Shown: piece after piece, positions 11,022-24,130 of the stretch | How the letters are laid out: every line of letters starts with the position of its first letter | Position numbering within the stretch: position 1 is the stretch's first letter | Assembly: GCA_037074705.1 (NCBI GenBank) | Contig: CM073590.1 | Coordinates: forward strand, 137,163,600-137,227,599 | Source: Zhengitettix transpicula | Lineage: Eukaryota > Arthropoda > Insecta > Orthoptera > Tetrigidae | Length of the DNA stretch: 64,000 nucleotides | Direction: 5' to 3' | Made by a program: the position numbers and the translations under genes | The notes under the pieces: generated by a model | The model's database searches: none | Told to the model about the DNA's origin: nothing | Seen by the model: only the letters and a program-made list of their open reading frames with translations

Positions 11022-12260
11022 TACGACGATGGTCTGAAAATTTTCCGACCTCAACGTGAAGATCGCAGCACTAGTAAATAAAAGCTAGTGAATTTTGTTG
11101 TTCATCTGTTGACAGTTACTCACCAAAGTTTCAGCCCTTTTGCACGCGCAGTTGTTATGTAACAGTCGTTTGAGTGAGTTGTGTGTATTTTTGTGAAAAT
11201 AGAGAAAATCGAGTTTCGAGCTGTTATTATATATTTGTTTTTGAAAGGCAATACGCCTACACAAATCAAAGATGAATTGGATTCTGTGTATGGGGACACT
11301 GCACCATCATTTACCACAGTGAAATTTTGGGCAGCTGAATTTAAACGTGGCCGTAAGAGCTTGGGAGACGATGAACGTTGGGGACGTCCAAAAACTACAA
11401 CTACCGACGAAAACATGGCCAAAGTTCACCAAATGGTGCTACACGACCGCCGAATTAAAGTGAGAAAGATAGCAGAGGTCATGAACATGTCAAAAGAACG
11501 TGTTTGTCACATATTAAATCAACATTTAGGCATGAGAAAGCTGTCTGTGCGTTGGGTGCCGCGTAGATCAAAAACGTGTTCGAATGAACATGTCCAACGG
11601 TCTGTTGTCGAAGTTTAGGCGCAATAAATTCGATTAAACTTGGATACACCATTATACGCCCAAACAGTGGACTGCAAAGGGGGAACTGGCTCCAAAAATA
11701 GCAAAATCTGTTTTTTCGGCTGGGAAAGTGATGGCGACTGTTTTTTGGGATCGTCATGAAGTTATTTTAATCGATTATCTTCAAAAAGGAAAAACCATTA
11801 CAGGAGCATACTACGCAAAATTACTTGACAAGCTGAAGGCAGAACTTGCGGGAAAACGGCCACATTTGCAGAAAAAGAAAATCCTGTTTCACCAAGACAA
11901 CGCACCGTTTCACACCTCAGCGGTTGCCATGACGAAAATCCACGAATTACAGTCTGAACTGCTTGACCATCCGTCTTACACACCAGATCTAGCCCCAAGA
12001 GACTTCTTCTTGTTCCCTCATCTAAAAATTGTGCTCGGAGGACAGAGATTTTCGTCAAATGAAGAGGCAATCACCTACATGAACACTAATTTTGCAGAGA
12101 AAAACGCCTAGTACTTTTTGGACGGGTTACAGAGATGGAAGCGTAGCAGGGAGAAGTGTGTAGAGTTACAGGGAGACTATGTTGAAAAATAAAATAAAAA
12201 ATTCAAAAAAATATATATTCCATCATTATTGGGTCGGAAACTTTTCAGACCACCCTCGTA
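11022..12260 (+). mobile_element. Mariner (Tc1/mariner superfamily) transposon with both TIRs
   Basis: The ends are inverted repeats of about 29 bp. The left begins TACGACGATGGTCTGAAAA (11022); the complement of the right end is TACGAGGGTGGTCTGAAAAG (ending 12260). They match at most positions, and TA lies directly outside and inside both ends. Length 1239 bp, normal for mariner. The internal transposase is broken (next entry). Confidence 0.92.
11187..12175 (+). pseudogene. Mariner transposase, frameshifted and missing first catalytic region
   Basis: The N-terminal half (to about 11600) has the helix-turn-helix region and RKLSVRWVPR. A frameshift follows, then KFRRNKFD, a stop, and TWIHHYT: the segment that should contain the first catalytic Asp (DETW) is deleted. 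The second frame (about 11650-12110) has HQDNAPFHTS with the second Asp and HPSYTPDLAPRDFFLFP with the third, consistent with D,D34D mariners, and ends near GDYVEK. The enzyme would cleave and join DNA at TA sites; this copy is inactive. Confidence 0.9.
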
Positions 12261-12294
12261 TATGTATATATATATATATATATGAAAGTGGTAC

Positions 12295-12440
12295 ATGAAG
12301 CAAATGACTTACCTTAATTCGAAAGTTAGTGTAGTCTGACTGGGAAGAAATAATATGCTAATCTTTGCGGGCCTGAGCCCTCTTCGTCAGGACTGTAGGT
12401 CTTTTCGACCGTACGAATTAAAAAGGTTCATCTTTTGTTA
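12295..12440. repeat. Repeat fragment with hammerhead-like core
   Basis: On the minus strand, CTGACGA (complement of 12384-12390) is followed by AGAGGGCTCAGGCCC and then CAAAG. The GGGC/GCCC stem is intact but the expected GAAA reads CAAA. It sits between the mariner end and the TGN38-like gene. Confidence 0.4.
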
Positions 12441-12866
12441 ACGGAATTTTGTATAAGCATAGGAAATTGTATAACTTTACCATGAAAGAAACTTTTTTTT
12501 CACTCCCTAAAAATTCTCACACACCAAGAAATTATTTATGAAAACTACAACCGACTATATGAAATGTAACTGCCTAGTTATTATTTCGATAATAATTCTT
12601 TATCGTTGGTTGTTTAGAAGTAGGACCGATAGTGTATAGGAGATATTTTTGTTCTTTGGCAAGTTTAGCGATTCATGACTCAAATATAATAAACAAAACA
12701 ATTACATTTGTGCAATTGTGTTAATTGTTGCTTATGTTCCGAACGAAATGTTTAAAATCTGTTATTTACTTCAATGTTTGTGGATTTACTAATTTGTCTC
12801 ATTTCCAAGTGGCACAGTTTTGTCTTGTTTAAGGATTAAATTTTACTGTGACTCGATCGAAAGAAC

Positions 12867-15800
12867 ATGATCTCACTGAATATTTGCGTTTTGTTTACTG
12901 TAATTTGCTGTATTATATCTGTACAACCCAGGCCATATGTATCCAGTTTTGGAGAACTCACTTGTAATTTTTCTTGGGCTGATGAAATAAAGAAAATACA
13001 TCCAAAGTGTGATGTTGAGTCTCCACATTATGTTTCTAACGATTTATACTTGTGTGCAGGATTGCTTAAGAAAAGTCAAGACTTGTGCTTATTAGTCAAG
13101 AATCAGAATGCTACGGACGTTTTAAATAGAAAACCTATTCTTGATATCTATGATTCAAATCTATGCGGTCGTTTTAAAGATTTTGCCATTAACCCTCCTA
13201 ATACAAATTGGATTTCAGTATACAATAATTTGTTTTCATCTAATTCTTCATGTCTTGGTATGTGTTTTGACATTAGGAAAAAAGTTAATCCTTTATGCCA
13301 GTATACTATGTGGGTTTCTGATACATTCAATGAAATAAGTAAGTAGTTGGTATAAAAACTTGATGTAAATAATATTTACAGTTTAATTGCTTAAATTTAT
13401 TGAATATAACTGCCTCAACAGTGTTACTATTAATTTCCTAAAAATGTTATTTCAAATATTTGAATTAATTGTATTTCAAAATTCAAATATAGGCTACTTA
13501 AGAAACATATTTTTATATGCATCAACATTAATGTATACTAGTAAGCTTCACTTTGGAATATATTATTGCAAGTTATATTTGAATATTAATTTTTCTTTAA
13601 ATATAATTGATGTTTGTGTGTGTAAAATTATTATTGTGATAAATATTAATTCATTGTTTTACTGTCCTTTGTGTTCCAGAAAAGAAATCTGTCAATGAAG
13701 GAGCTCATTCAAAAGCATATAAGGTGCCAATAGTTTTAATGAATCCAGAAATTAAAACTAATTCAATGGATTCTAATAAAATCAATGTTGATTTGACTCC
13801 TCAAATAACCAAAGTCAACCAAAATCCAATCCAGACTTCCACTAGTAAAACAGATTTGTTAAAGCATGGTAAGAGTACTTCAAATGAAGATACAACCAGG
13901 AGTATTATATTAAGTAAAACCCCATTAATTTCACAAATTAATGGCTCTAAATCAACTTCTGAACCATCAGTTATATCAGTTTCAGCTTCTACTGCACAAA
14001 CTAGTAGTAAAATGACTACTCTTTCTTTACCTGTTAAATATGAATTAAGTGCTAAGCAAGATCAGTCTATTGACATTCAAACAGCTCATTCTCCCTCCAT
14101 TATAAATGAGATAAAAAAGGTAACAAGTTATGCTTCTACAACTGTGCGAACTACTACCAAACAGAATAATCCTAGTGACAGTGTTCTTGAAAAATCTGAA
14201 ATTATTAACAATGTTCCTCCCAAGATTTCTACCTCAAAAGCTGTGATTAGTGATAATGTTGATGAAGCTACTGGAAATGACATAGATAATACTGCTGAAT
14301 TTACAAATCAAGATGACGACTTGGACGAGACAGAGGTGAAAGAACCTTCAGCAGATGGTAAGTCACTTTACTATTGAAAGTTAATTAATGTGAATTTTCC
14401 AATTTAATATACTATCGACTGATAATCCTAAGACTTTTGAGCTATCAACTTCACAATTTTTTTACTGTATTTCACACTTTTTGTTTGAAATTGCATGAAA
14501 AAATTTTTGTTTCCCAAAATTAATTGTAAATCCGTTAACTTAAAACTAGTGTAGCAGATTATTACATACAACACCATTGGCTACTTCTTTTAATGTCTCA
14601 TGTTTAACATTTATTAAAAATTTATGTCTTCAGCAAACAGAATAATTTCAGGAAAATGAGTCTTAATTTTATCAGTTTTTTCCAGAAAGTTTTTTTTAAT
14701 TCAGAAGTATTCCATTTTTTATGCTTTTAATTTAATCCAAGGTTAATAAAATTTTTAGATGATGCATTCTGTAGCTGCAGGATTTTTAGCATGACTCGTG
14801 ATTATTCTTAATATGTAGGTTAGAGTAAACACTTGCAAGCAGAAACGACAGACTTTTGATATGTATTGAATGTAAAATTATTTAATTAGCTACTTCCTTA
14901 GATCAGATTAACCATGTGTGAACTCAAATTTATTACAAATTCAAAAACGTACTAATATTATTTTGTTGACTAAATATTGTAGAGAATGTGTTTTATTAAA
15001 TATGTATATTTTATGTGTATAAATTCACTATTTTAATATTTTTATAGTTAATAGTACTACACAAATTTCTAATAACTTTTGAGAAACTGAAGATTATGGA
15101 AACTGGTCATAGTGTACCGAGTTGGTTGCAAGCTGTTATTAAATATTGGAAAAACTGTTAACATAGTTTTGTATAGCCACATTGTGACATAAATAAATTG
15201 GAGATATAATATAGGCACAAACAAAATAATAAAATCAAAACAAACCAAAATTTTTGGGTACCTGGATTGATGGCAGCTTAAAATGGGTTATTCTTAGAGA
15301 ACATATTTTAAACGAACTCAATAGGGTCTGCTATGCATTTACATAATATATATTTATTATATTATATTATATTGTAAATTGTCATTTTTGATTATCTTCT
15401 ATTTTACCACTTCATTGGATTTTAAGAACACTCGACTTGTTCTAGTATGTTTTATGAACCAATATATTATTATTGTGACATAATTTGTAGCATTTACTTT
15501 ATAAATTTTTTGTTCCAACATTATTTACAATGCTTGTAGTAAATATTTGAAACTAAGAGGTTTTTTTTCTGTTTTAAGGTGCTCCCAGTGCTAACTTCAA
15601 TGGAATTGAAACCATGGGGCCTGTACGTGAAGGTAATCATAACATTAAAGCTTCACTTATGTTCACAGTCTTGTGTACGTCATGTATGAGAATATGGCTA
15701 CACACAGCAAGATTTGAATGACAGTACTTTGATTAGTAAGGATATGACGTAATGAAAAATAATTTCAATATTGGTATGGTTAGGAAAGAGAGATAGCTTG

Positions 15801-18498
15801 TGGCTTACCTTAAAATAAAGTAAGGTGTAGCCATAGGGAACCGAAGAAAGTTCTTCAAATTGTCAGAGGCTCTCAGCCGGAAGAAGGAGGCTGAGAGCGT
15901 CCGAAAATTTGAAGAACTTCTTACAGTTACCTATGGCTACACCGTAGTTCATTTTCAGGTAAGCCACAAGCTATCTCCTTTCCTATCAATTCCAATATCA
16001 CAATTATATATATAAGTGTTCTGTCAGAAATTATTCATGGTATTTACTCTGAAGAACAGTTATCTAAAACTAGATACACTTGCATAATCACTTGAAGTAG
16101 AAAGTAATTATTTTTGTATGTCTGCTAGTATGAGCAAGTAATACACAAACCCATTAAAACTGCAAATGTCTCTCAAGGAAATAAATAAATAAATTTTTAG
16201 GAAAGGGTGGGAAATAATAGAGATTTCAGATGTGTCTGAAGCACTATTAAAAATTATTGATATTGTTGCTGAGGTTTTCACTTCGTTTGTTGGCAGTGGG
16301 CAGAGTGGGATTTATGATTATGGTGGAGGTATTGACAGTATTGTTTATAGATGAAGGCATTGCAGATCCTGTTGGTGATGTTGCATTCAAGAGATGCAGT
16401 GTAGTCTCCTTTTTGTGTTATTAGTATAGGGAGTTTTTTTTATTGATTGACAGTTTTCCTTACACAATGGTATGTCGAATTCCCAAATGTTTTCTTTTAA
16501 TATTTCTCGATATTTATCTATCTCTTCAGGACATTTTTTGTTCTATTCTGATATTGATGAAGGGGGTCAATGAAATAGGAAGGAGGAAAAGTTTACCTTT
16601 AGTAAAGGTGAATAAGAAACATAAGTTATGTGGTTGTTTGCCGCACCTGAATGATGGTCGAGGATGTGCTATTGGACGGTTTGATAATAATAGGAATGCT
16701 GACAAAGTTTAGAAGACTATGTTTATTGATTTTAAGGCAGTCTACAACAAGCTAGAAAGCAGGAAAGAAGGATTAGAACATTGAGTTGTTCTAGGAGTTC
16801 CAGGAGGGAAGATGTGTCTGTAGGCACTGCTATATCCAAACTAAAAAACAAGCAAAGCAGTGGACAAAGGGTTGAACAGAGGGAGGGGTTCACCTACCTT
16901 TGCCAACTGCTATTTGCTAAAACGTAGAAGGTTCAAGAGACCCAAAATGGCCACCTCTTCCCCTTCAAGTCATGCCATGCAAAAGAATTCTGAAGAAAGC
17001 ATCCCATGGTCCGTCCTGGACCTTCCTTAGGCCAACTCAAGAAATATGGAACATGTCAGGTTCAAATAAAGTCACTTACATATATTGCACTATATTTTAG
17101 CTTACTCTGGCATTCCAGAAATAGACATTCTTTGAAGTGCAAATCAAACACACAGGGTTTTGTTAGTTCAATAACTTTGGTATTTTAAGAGAATTCCTCT
17201 GGGGTGAAGATGGAGATGAAAGTATCCCATTTTTTATAATTTCACCTACATTTTCAATTTTTATTTCACCCCATAATACAAGAGTCAAAAAAACTACAGA
17301 GCATCTACATGGAAGCAACTGCAGTAAAAAATTATAAGAAAGAGACAAATTTTAAATATCACTGTAGACTTTAATTGACACACAATTTTTTCTCAGCAAT
17401 ACTCGAAAACTAGGTTTGGCAGATGAATGTAAACTAAAAATTGTTGGAGAATATTTACATAAACTACAACCAAGAGAAAGACCATTTGATTATTCATTAA
17501 GAAATAGTTGATAATTGTTTGTCCTAGCAAATATAAGTGACCATATCCTAATTCCTCAGAAAAATTATATAAATACTTGTGTTCTTTGAGAAACTTATAT
17601 TGATCTGCTCATATATTATTTAGTGTTCATTATTTAGACTTCTAATCTGTTTTTTACTATTTTACCTTTGTACTACACATTTTTTTAATAGTATTAACAT
17701 TATTATAAGTACAAACACTGTTAATTATTCACATCTACAATTAAATATCTTGGTATAGAAGTATCTGTGAAATCTCCATATTTTTTTTTATTTTTCAGAA
17801 AACGAAATTGATACTGACTCTACTGTCGATCAGTTTATGAAACCAGATGATTCTCATTTTTTTGCTTATTTCATGACCATGATGGTTTTGTGTATCATTG
17901 GGTATTTAGTGTTCCATAATAAGCAAAAGGTAAGAAATATAGTTGTTATGCATGAATTTATATAAATTTCATCTGCTTGATTGTGTAATTTATCATTTGT
18001 AAATTGTATATTTCATTGTCAAGTTTCTCAACAATTATTAAGACATTTCAAATTTAAAATAAGTTACTGATGAATAATTGTGAGTGGATACATGAATAAA
18101 TTCTTGCTCTAAGCAAGAAAAAAAGCAATTTGTGATTTTTGTCCAACAAAACTAGAATTTGAGATACTCATGGAAGGTATGAAGAAATCTGTAATATTCG
18201 GTGGATATTCAATTTAATAATAATTTAACTGAAATATATTATACACACTTGGCTTATAAGTCTAAAGATAACGTTTCACTAACATTTATTAAAATATAAT
18301 ACACGTGGAAATATTTTAATGTTTATGAATTTATTGAAATTTTGTTTCTGGTTCCAGATTCTGGCTCTTGCCCTGGAAGGTAGGTCCAGGAGATCCAGAA
18401 GACGTCCAAATACTTCAGGTTATCGGAAATTAGATAGCAACTTAGAGGAAGCAATTACTTCAACAAGGAGTACCTCAGCTACCAATGTTATATACTGA
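12867..18498 (+). CDS. TGN38/TGN46/KCT2-like type I trans-Golgi membrane protein (5 exons)
   Basis: Exons: 12867-13338, 13680-14357, 15579-15632, 17799-17929, 18358-18498. All junctions are GT..AG and phases agree, giving 491 residues. Order: signal peptide (ICVLFTVICCIISVQ), Cys-rich luminal head (to about 157), long Ser/Thr/Asn-rich stalk (about 160-400) ending in an acidic DDDLDETEVKE patch, one membrane span (FFAYFMTMMVLCIIGYLVF), HNKQK stop-transfer, basic RSRRSRRRPNTS, and cytosolic GYRKLDSNLEE containing YRKL, a Tyr-x-x-hydrophobic sorting signal. The span plus HNKxK..LALxLEG and tyrosine motif match vertebrate TGN38/TGOLN2 and KCT2 (C5orf15) tails. Such proteins cycle between trans-Golgi network and plasma membrane. 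AATAAA at 18611 is a plausible poly(A) signal. The assignment rests on the tail; the luminal head is not recognised. Confidence 0.85.
15720..16012. repeat. Fold-back element in intron 3 of the TGN38-like gene
   Basis: Nested inverted repeats: outer GGTTAGGAAAGAGAGATAGC / complement near 15965-15985, inner AAGTTCTTCAAATTGTCAGA / complement around 15905. Family of 1-200. The centre contains GGAAGAAGGAGGCTGAGAGC followed by GAAAATTTGAAG, a degenerate hammerhead-like core. Confidence 0.75.
16560..17050 (+). pseudogene. Possible decayed LINE RT remnant in intron 3
   Basis: Fragments such as FIDFKAVYNKLE (about 16720) and SSGQRVEQREGFTYL (about 16857) resemble RT motif neighbourhoods, with several stops and frame changes. 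It is weak; the stretch may be unrelated intronic DNA. Confidence 0.3.
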
Positions 18499-18619
18499 AG
18501 TGCAAAGTATTAAAAATTTATTTATTGTTTCTTCTTTAAACAATATTATTTATTTTAAGAAACTTGTTTTAATGTAACAAAAATGTACATATATTGGTTT
18601 GATTTATAATAATAAATTG

Positions 18620-21038
18620 TGTTAAATGCCCTAATTTGTATTTTATAATTTATATGACATTTGATTTAGATAAAAATGTTTGAAACTTTTAGCCATCTTT
18701 AAAACATGTTTTTTCTTTAAAGGAAGTAATTGAATTCCTTTCATGATATTTTCATTAACCCCTTCAACTTAATTGTTTACACTGATGTAAATTTTTTGTC
18801 AAGATGTAAATCAATCTATCTATGTTTAAAGGAGTTTCAGTTAGCTTTAATACAATTTTCTAATTTAATGAAAGGAGCCTTTCTTTCCCAGAGCAGAAAT
18901 GAATGACAAAAGAAGCAATAGCAAGACGCTAAAATAAATTATTATCCAACATCACTCTTGAAATATACACATATAAATACATCAGTATTAGACGAATCAC
19001 CTAACAAAAGTAGCTAGGATTCTGGAAATCTTTGCTATATATATGTTAATTGCCTACTTCTTTATCTTAATTTTTCCTAGCTTAAGATAAATTAATTTTA
19101 TGAAAATCATAGTTACTATTTATTACAATTACTAGCCGAGTGCCCAGAAAAGTTTAGCACTTGAATCTAATCTCTTGGTCAACATGTGATTTAAGTGGCA
19201 TCAAGAGCATTGAATCAAGCTATTGTGAGAAGTGAGTGGACAGCAGTCCATGTAGGCGAGTATGTCGTGCACTTTGGTAGTTTAATGGTTTTTTCTGAAT
19301 GTTATTTTAGTTTCATTATTATGGGCATGTATATAAAAGAGAGAGAACTTTTATAGTCAACAATTTATTGTAATTACTATGTTTATTTTGATGAAATTTT
19401 CAAAAATCTATTATCAAAAATTATTTAAAAATGAATGGGTACATTCTAATTAATAATGTTTATCTAAGACTATTAATTGTAATATCTACTATATTGCTAA
19501 AAGCAGGAAAATTTCAATTTGTGTATGTTTATTTAGTTTATAAATAAAATTTGTTTATTTAAGGCTAAAAATAAAACAGAAGTACCTACAAAAATTGAAC
19601 TTTTATTGCTTTTATATTTGGGAAATCTGCAATTATTAGTCCAAACTATCTAATATTTCAGATTCCATTGAAATAATGATAAGTTACTCAGTCTCGGTTG
19701 ATGCATAGTTGATCTTAAATAATTCTTTATCATTATAAATTTTGTTATTATGTTATGTTTCTCCAGATGCAACTATAATGCGTACAGTGAGAAATAGTCT
19801 TAATGATTTTGATGAATAAATTTAACTTCCGTCTTGGGAATTTAATTTTACATACTTTGTCCCTATACTATACTATGTTATCGATTCTTCTTTAGTGGTT
19901 CCAACCTGCAGACATTTTGGTTTCATTTTTAATGGTGATCACTAGATTAAGTTGTTATGGTATAATAAAATACATAGGTTCAAATGAGCTCTATGACAAG
20001 ATTCTTGCATTTGCACTCTCTTTCCCAGTGACCCTGATTACCCCTACAGTGAACCTTGTTGTGTTGACATCAAAGAAAGATTTCCCTGCGTGTTAGTTAT
20101 GAGTGGAACAGTCGTATGAGTACCAGCGTCATTGTGTTGTATCAGAGCGTTATGCCATATCTCGTTGAAATCCTTTTCTATGTAACACAGGAGTCAGAAA
20201 CAACTACAATCACACGCATCGAACAAAAAAATTAAAATAATTTTTTCATTGTATTTATTTATTATTATTGGTTCAAATAAAGATCAGAAACATTTGTCTG
20301 TAAACTATGCCACATTGACATACTATGAAAACGCACTTATCTTAAAACGATTATAACTTTTATATTTAAGTTTTCACAATTTTTAAATTGCATATAATTA
20401 TTGAGATATTTATTACTACATTTCACACAAGAAAATACATACTTTTTGGATTTTTTAATAAAAATAGTGGAAATGATTATATTTAGTGTAACTTACTCAC
20501 TTTAACGATGAATTAAAAAAAACACCTTTTAGGAATTTACATATTTTGTTTAGCAAACATTGGAGAATATATTTTTTTCAATTATCAACCGCCCCTAGCG
20601 AAATGTCTTAAAATTATCTAGTTTAAACCTATCCATCTTACGATTTTTCATTAAGTATTCACAAATCGTGTCACTAATATATTTTCTTAAAGCATTCTTA
20701 TGATTATCACAAGTATCAATAAACGTAATAATAGCCTCAACATCGACAATTAACTTCTTATAATACTCATTAATCATCTGTCATTGTCTGTTGATCTACA
20801 TTGACGCGCGCAGTTGGCTTGCATTGTTCACTTATCAAGTACGCGGATTTTGATCTTATGATGGAATACTACAGCAAAGTATTTAGAAATTAGAATAACA
20901 AAATGTATAAATTATCCATCAATTCAGTGTTATATTATCAGCGATTAATATTTCGTAGACTATTGATGAAGACAAGTTTAGAGAATATGCCTTGTAACAT
21001 ACAAATTATTCAATGAAAAATATTCGTTCTGATCGCTG
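18620..21038. other. Intergenic AT-rich DNA without recognised genes
   Basis: No conserved protein, RNA gene or element boundary seen. A 60-codon minus-strand frame (20595-20777, MINEYYKKLIVDVEAIITF start) has coding-like composition but no family I know and no neighbours in frame. Confidence 0.4.
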
Positions 21039-21039
21039 A

Positions 21040-21470
21040 TTTTTCATCAAATTTCATTTCACGGCTAAGAAATTAATTGCCAATACCCTTCTCCCAATAG
21101 GAACTTTATAGGAAGAAGCTTTAGAACACAGAAATAAAGAATTCAGAAAATATCCAGGTCGTGCACGACAAACTTCCAGAATAGAAAATTTAACTGATAT
21201 TTTTAATCGATTTTTATTCATCTCTGATCCCTATATTACCGACTTACTGCTTACTGCACAACAAGAATTCAGAAAATATCCAGGTCGTGCACGACAAACT
21301 TCCAGAATAGAAAATTTAACTGATATTTTTAATCGATTTTTATTCATCTCTGATCCCTATATTACCGACTTACTGCTTACTGCACAACAAAAATCAATAT
21401 ATCTAATTCCAAAAACGATATTCCTGATTAAGTTAAATTACTTTAAAAATGAAAAAAAAAAGATTAGGTA
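21040..21470 (+). pseudogene. Unidentified ORF fragment with perfect 42-codon tandem duplication
   Basis: A frame running through EEALEHRNKEFRKYPGRARQ contains a 126-bp unit (21139-21264) repeated exactly at 21265-21390, keeping frame. The unit encodes RIENLTDIFNRFLFISDPYI near its middle. A stop precedes EEALEH, and the frame ends after KSIYLIPKTIF. Composition suggests a former transposase or host exon, but I cannot assign a family. Confidence 0.5.
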
Positions 21471-21603
21471 CGTCAATATTAATGTATTATTTTTTTTTGC
21501 AATAAGAATCATTTTATTTATTTTATATTAAGACCACTTTCCAATAATAATTAGTAATTGGGCTTAGAACAGAAACAAGCGCATATTATATATATATATA
21601 TAT

Positions 21604-22142
21604 TGTAGTGAATAACAACCTTAAGGACCGCGGGCCTAAGTATGAATACATTAAACGCGCACGTGTTTCTGCCTGAGAAGGCCAAAAGAAATCGCGGGTT
21701 CGCGTCCCTTTTTTTTGCATCATTTTGGGGGGAGCGGAGTTTGAATAAATACTCCGAACCCGTGAGGCAAAGGGACAGACGGGGACGGAGACGCAGAGGT
21801 TTTGAGGGACGTCCATCGCAGGGAGGCCGAAGAAGGAGATCGTGTGCTGCTTACTACAAGTCCAGTGATCCACGGCTGACGCCACAAGTAAAGTAAGCAT
21901 CACAATATATGTAAAGTACATTCAAAAGTAGAATTCTTTTACACAGTGCGGAAATAGACTCTGTTCGCCCACAATACCCTGTTGAGAAGGAGAACTTTTT
22001 AATCAAGCCAGAGCTAATTTTAATTTTATGCAGACCAATGTATATCTGCTGGCACCCAACAATATTTTTTAATGTATTTTTGTATTTTCTTGTAATAAAG
22101 TTTATTTTTTAATATTAAGTAATTAAAAGGCAAATCATTACA
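21604..22142 (+). mobile_element. Solo LTR I, short subtype (539 bp)
   Basis: TGTAGTGAATAAC start and AATCATTACA end, between TA runs. GC-rich 5' half, GTAAAGTAAGC splice-donor-like site near 21890 (as in LTR Q) and AATAAAGTTTATT poly(A) signal near 22095. The 84-codon open frame inside is Arg-rich and probably not a protein. Confidence 0.7.
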
Positions 22143-22156
22143 AATTATATATATAT

Positions 22157-23027
22157 TGTAATAATTAAAAAGAGTGCTTAAAATAAAAGATTAAATTTTT
22201 AAACAACAAACAAATTTATTTTAATTCTTGAACATATTTACAATTTAAAATAAAAAAGATCTCAATCTCTCAGGGTATCAACTGGGTTTGATAACGGTGA
22301 ATCATACAAAACAATTAAAGAACACAACAATTACATTTAAAAGGAAATATTTACTCGTCTAAACATAGACGAAATTTGCTTGTCGACGACATTAATACTA
22401 AAAGATGGACTCTACTTTAAACAATTTTTTTTATCAATAAGAAAGGAACGATATCTGACATATCTTTTAATTCGGTTTACAAAATTTATTGTTCTCTTTT
22501 TACTTACGGCTGCCCAGGATACTTTTAACTTAAGAAACACAGTGACGGGTTTTTTTTCACAGCTTCAATTGAACTCACAGATTCTAATTTAAATGTTTCT
22601 ATTTCAAAATCAGGAACCAGGAACCCCTGCTTCGTCTCTCCCTCGCTCGGTTGAGTCATTCACAGCTTGCCCAGCTTACTGCAGGTTTCTAGTTCTGCTT
22701 GCGTAAATGTAAATGTTTGGTCTCGTCTATTTCAACTTGACCAACGCTCCCAGCCAACTCCAGACTGATCTTTTTAATATAATGTCTCGTCGATTTTCAA
22801 ACGATCTGTGTTCGGCCTAACCTTTTAGCCGACTCAAGAATCAACAACCGCCGTCCCAGCCAACGTAATACCAACTGCCTTTCTTTGAGCGCGCTATTCC
22901 TTCCTAACCAAGTCAACAATACTCTCCTTCATTGTTGCTGTTATGGGTGCGGTACCGCCGTCAATAATGTTTCTCCAAAAATTTAGATTATCAATTACAA
23001 TTAATGCCTTAATTAATAAGCATTACA
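22157..23027 (-). mobile_element. Solo LTR J (871 bp)
   Basis: Separated from LTR I by 14 bp of mostly TA. Minus-strand start TGTAATGCTTATTAATTAAG, end TAATTATTACA. The complement of the CCCAGT..ACCCTGAGA word is at about 22264-22292, and GAACGATATCTGAC at about 22445 matches other copies. Confidence 0.8.
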
Positions 23028-23035
23028 ATATATAT

Positions 23036-23955
23036 TGTGATGATTAAAATGGAGGTTAATTCATTAAATTTATTAACAAAATTATTAAGATTAAAACTTA
23101 ATTGCCAAAGATTAATTTAACAGGTGTTTTTGTTATAAAAATGATTTGCCCTAGGTTGGCACGCCGAATTCAATTAAAATTTACAAACAAATATTTTTAT
23201 TTTATAATTTGTGGCGTTCGAAGTAAAATACAATCTTTTATATTTCACAAACAATCAAATTTAATAACTCTTCTTCTCATGGTCTTTAACTGGGTTTGAT
23301 GAGTAAGAACAATCATGATTAAATTAAGTAATTAACAATTCGAACAAATTGAAACGAACGGAATACGAAATCTGACTATACCCTTAATTACCGTTTACAG
23401 AATTTAATTTTTTTCGTTAGTACTTACAAATGTCCTGCTGGTACCAGACTCAACGTTTTCGGAGCTTGAGGACACAATTCACTAAAAGGCCATTAATCAC
23501 AGACTCTACACTTGAACAAACACACGGTTGTATATCTTGGATTATTCCTCCAGGAACTCGATCATCTGCAACTCCGGTCAACCGTCGGACGTATTAAATT
23601 TCAATGCCTGTTTGAGGTAAATGTTATTTCGGAACGCGTGTGTATCAGAACGGGGCGCTAAAGCTTTTGTTTCAGCTTTGCAGATTTTTATATAACTTGT
23701 CTCTACGTCCAGATCTTTTTACAAATGTAATGATTAACATATTAGTCTCTCAGTTGAATTTATAAGCTTGGACCACGCTGTTTGTACTCTGAAATTTTTG
23801 CTCCCTTTCTCGTCCACAATATTAGCCAGACTGATAGGCTCACAACAAAGACTGCCAGAAAAAGAGCTTGTCGTCATTGTTGTCCTTTAAGAATTTGTAC
23901 CGCTGAACAATCCAATTTATTTAAACAAATAATAACCCCCTTAATTAGTATTACA
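23036..23955 (-). mobile_element. Solo LTR K (920 bp)
   Basis: Separated from LTR J by eight bases (ATATATAT). Minus-strand start TGTAATACTAATTAAGG, end ATCATCACA. Family word (complement CTTTAACTGGGTTTGATG) near 23283. Confidence 0.8.
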
Positions 23956-24130
23956 ATATATATATATATATATATATATAGTAATAAATAAATGGAATGC
24001 TTTATTTAATTTAATTTAAATTTAAAGACTTTACCTCACGTTGAAGCGCCATTTATGTAATATTCAAATGGAATTTAATTAAATTAATTAGTCGTTCAAT
24101 TTATTTGCCCCACGTTGTGGAAGCCATTTA
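23956..24130 (-). repeat. Iterated PBS-like motif plus LTR-tip units beside LTR L
   Basis: Read on the minus strand after LTR L: TGGCTTCCACAACGTGGGGC, a spacer of roughly 30 bases, CCATTTGAATATTACA (LTR-tip-like), TAAA, a second PBS-like motif TGGCGCTTCAACGTGAGG, another spacer, then CCATTTATTTATTAC and the TA run. So a PBS-spacer-LTR-tip unit occurs twice. The motifs resemble the tRNA-Lys primer-binding sequence of retroelements. Confidence 0.65.
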
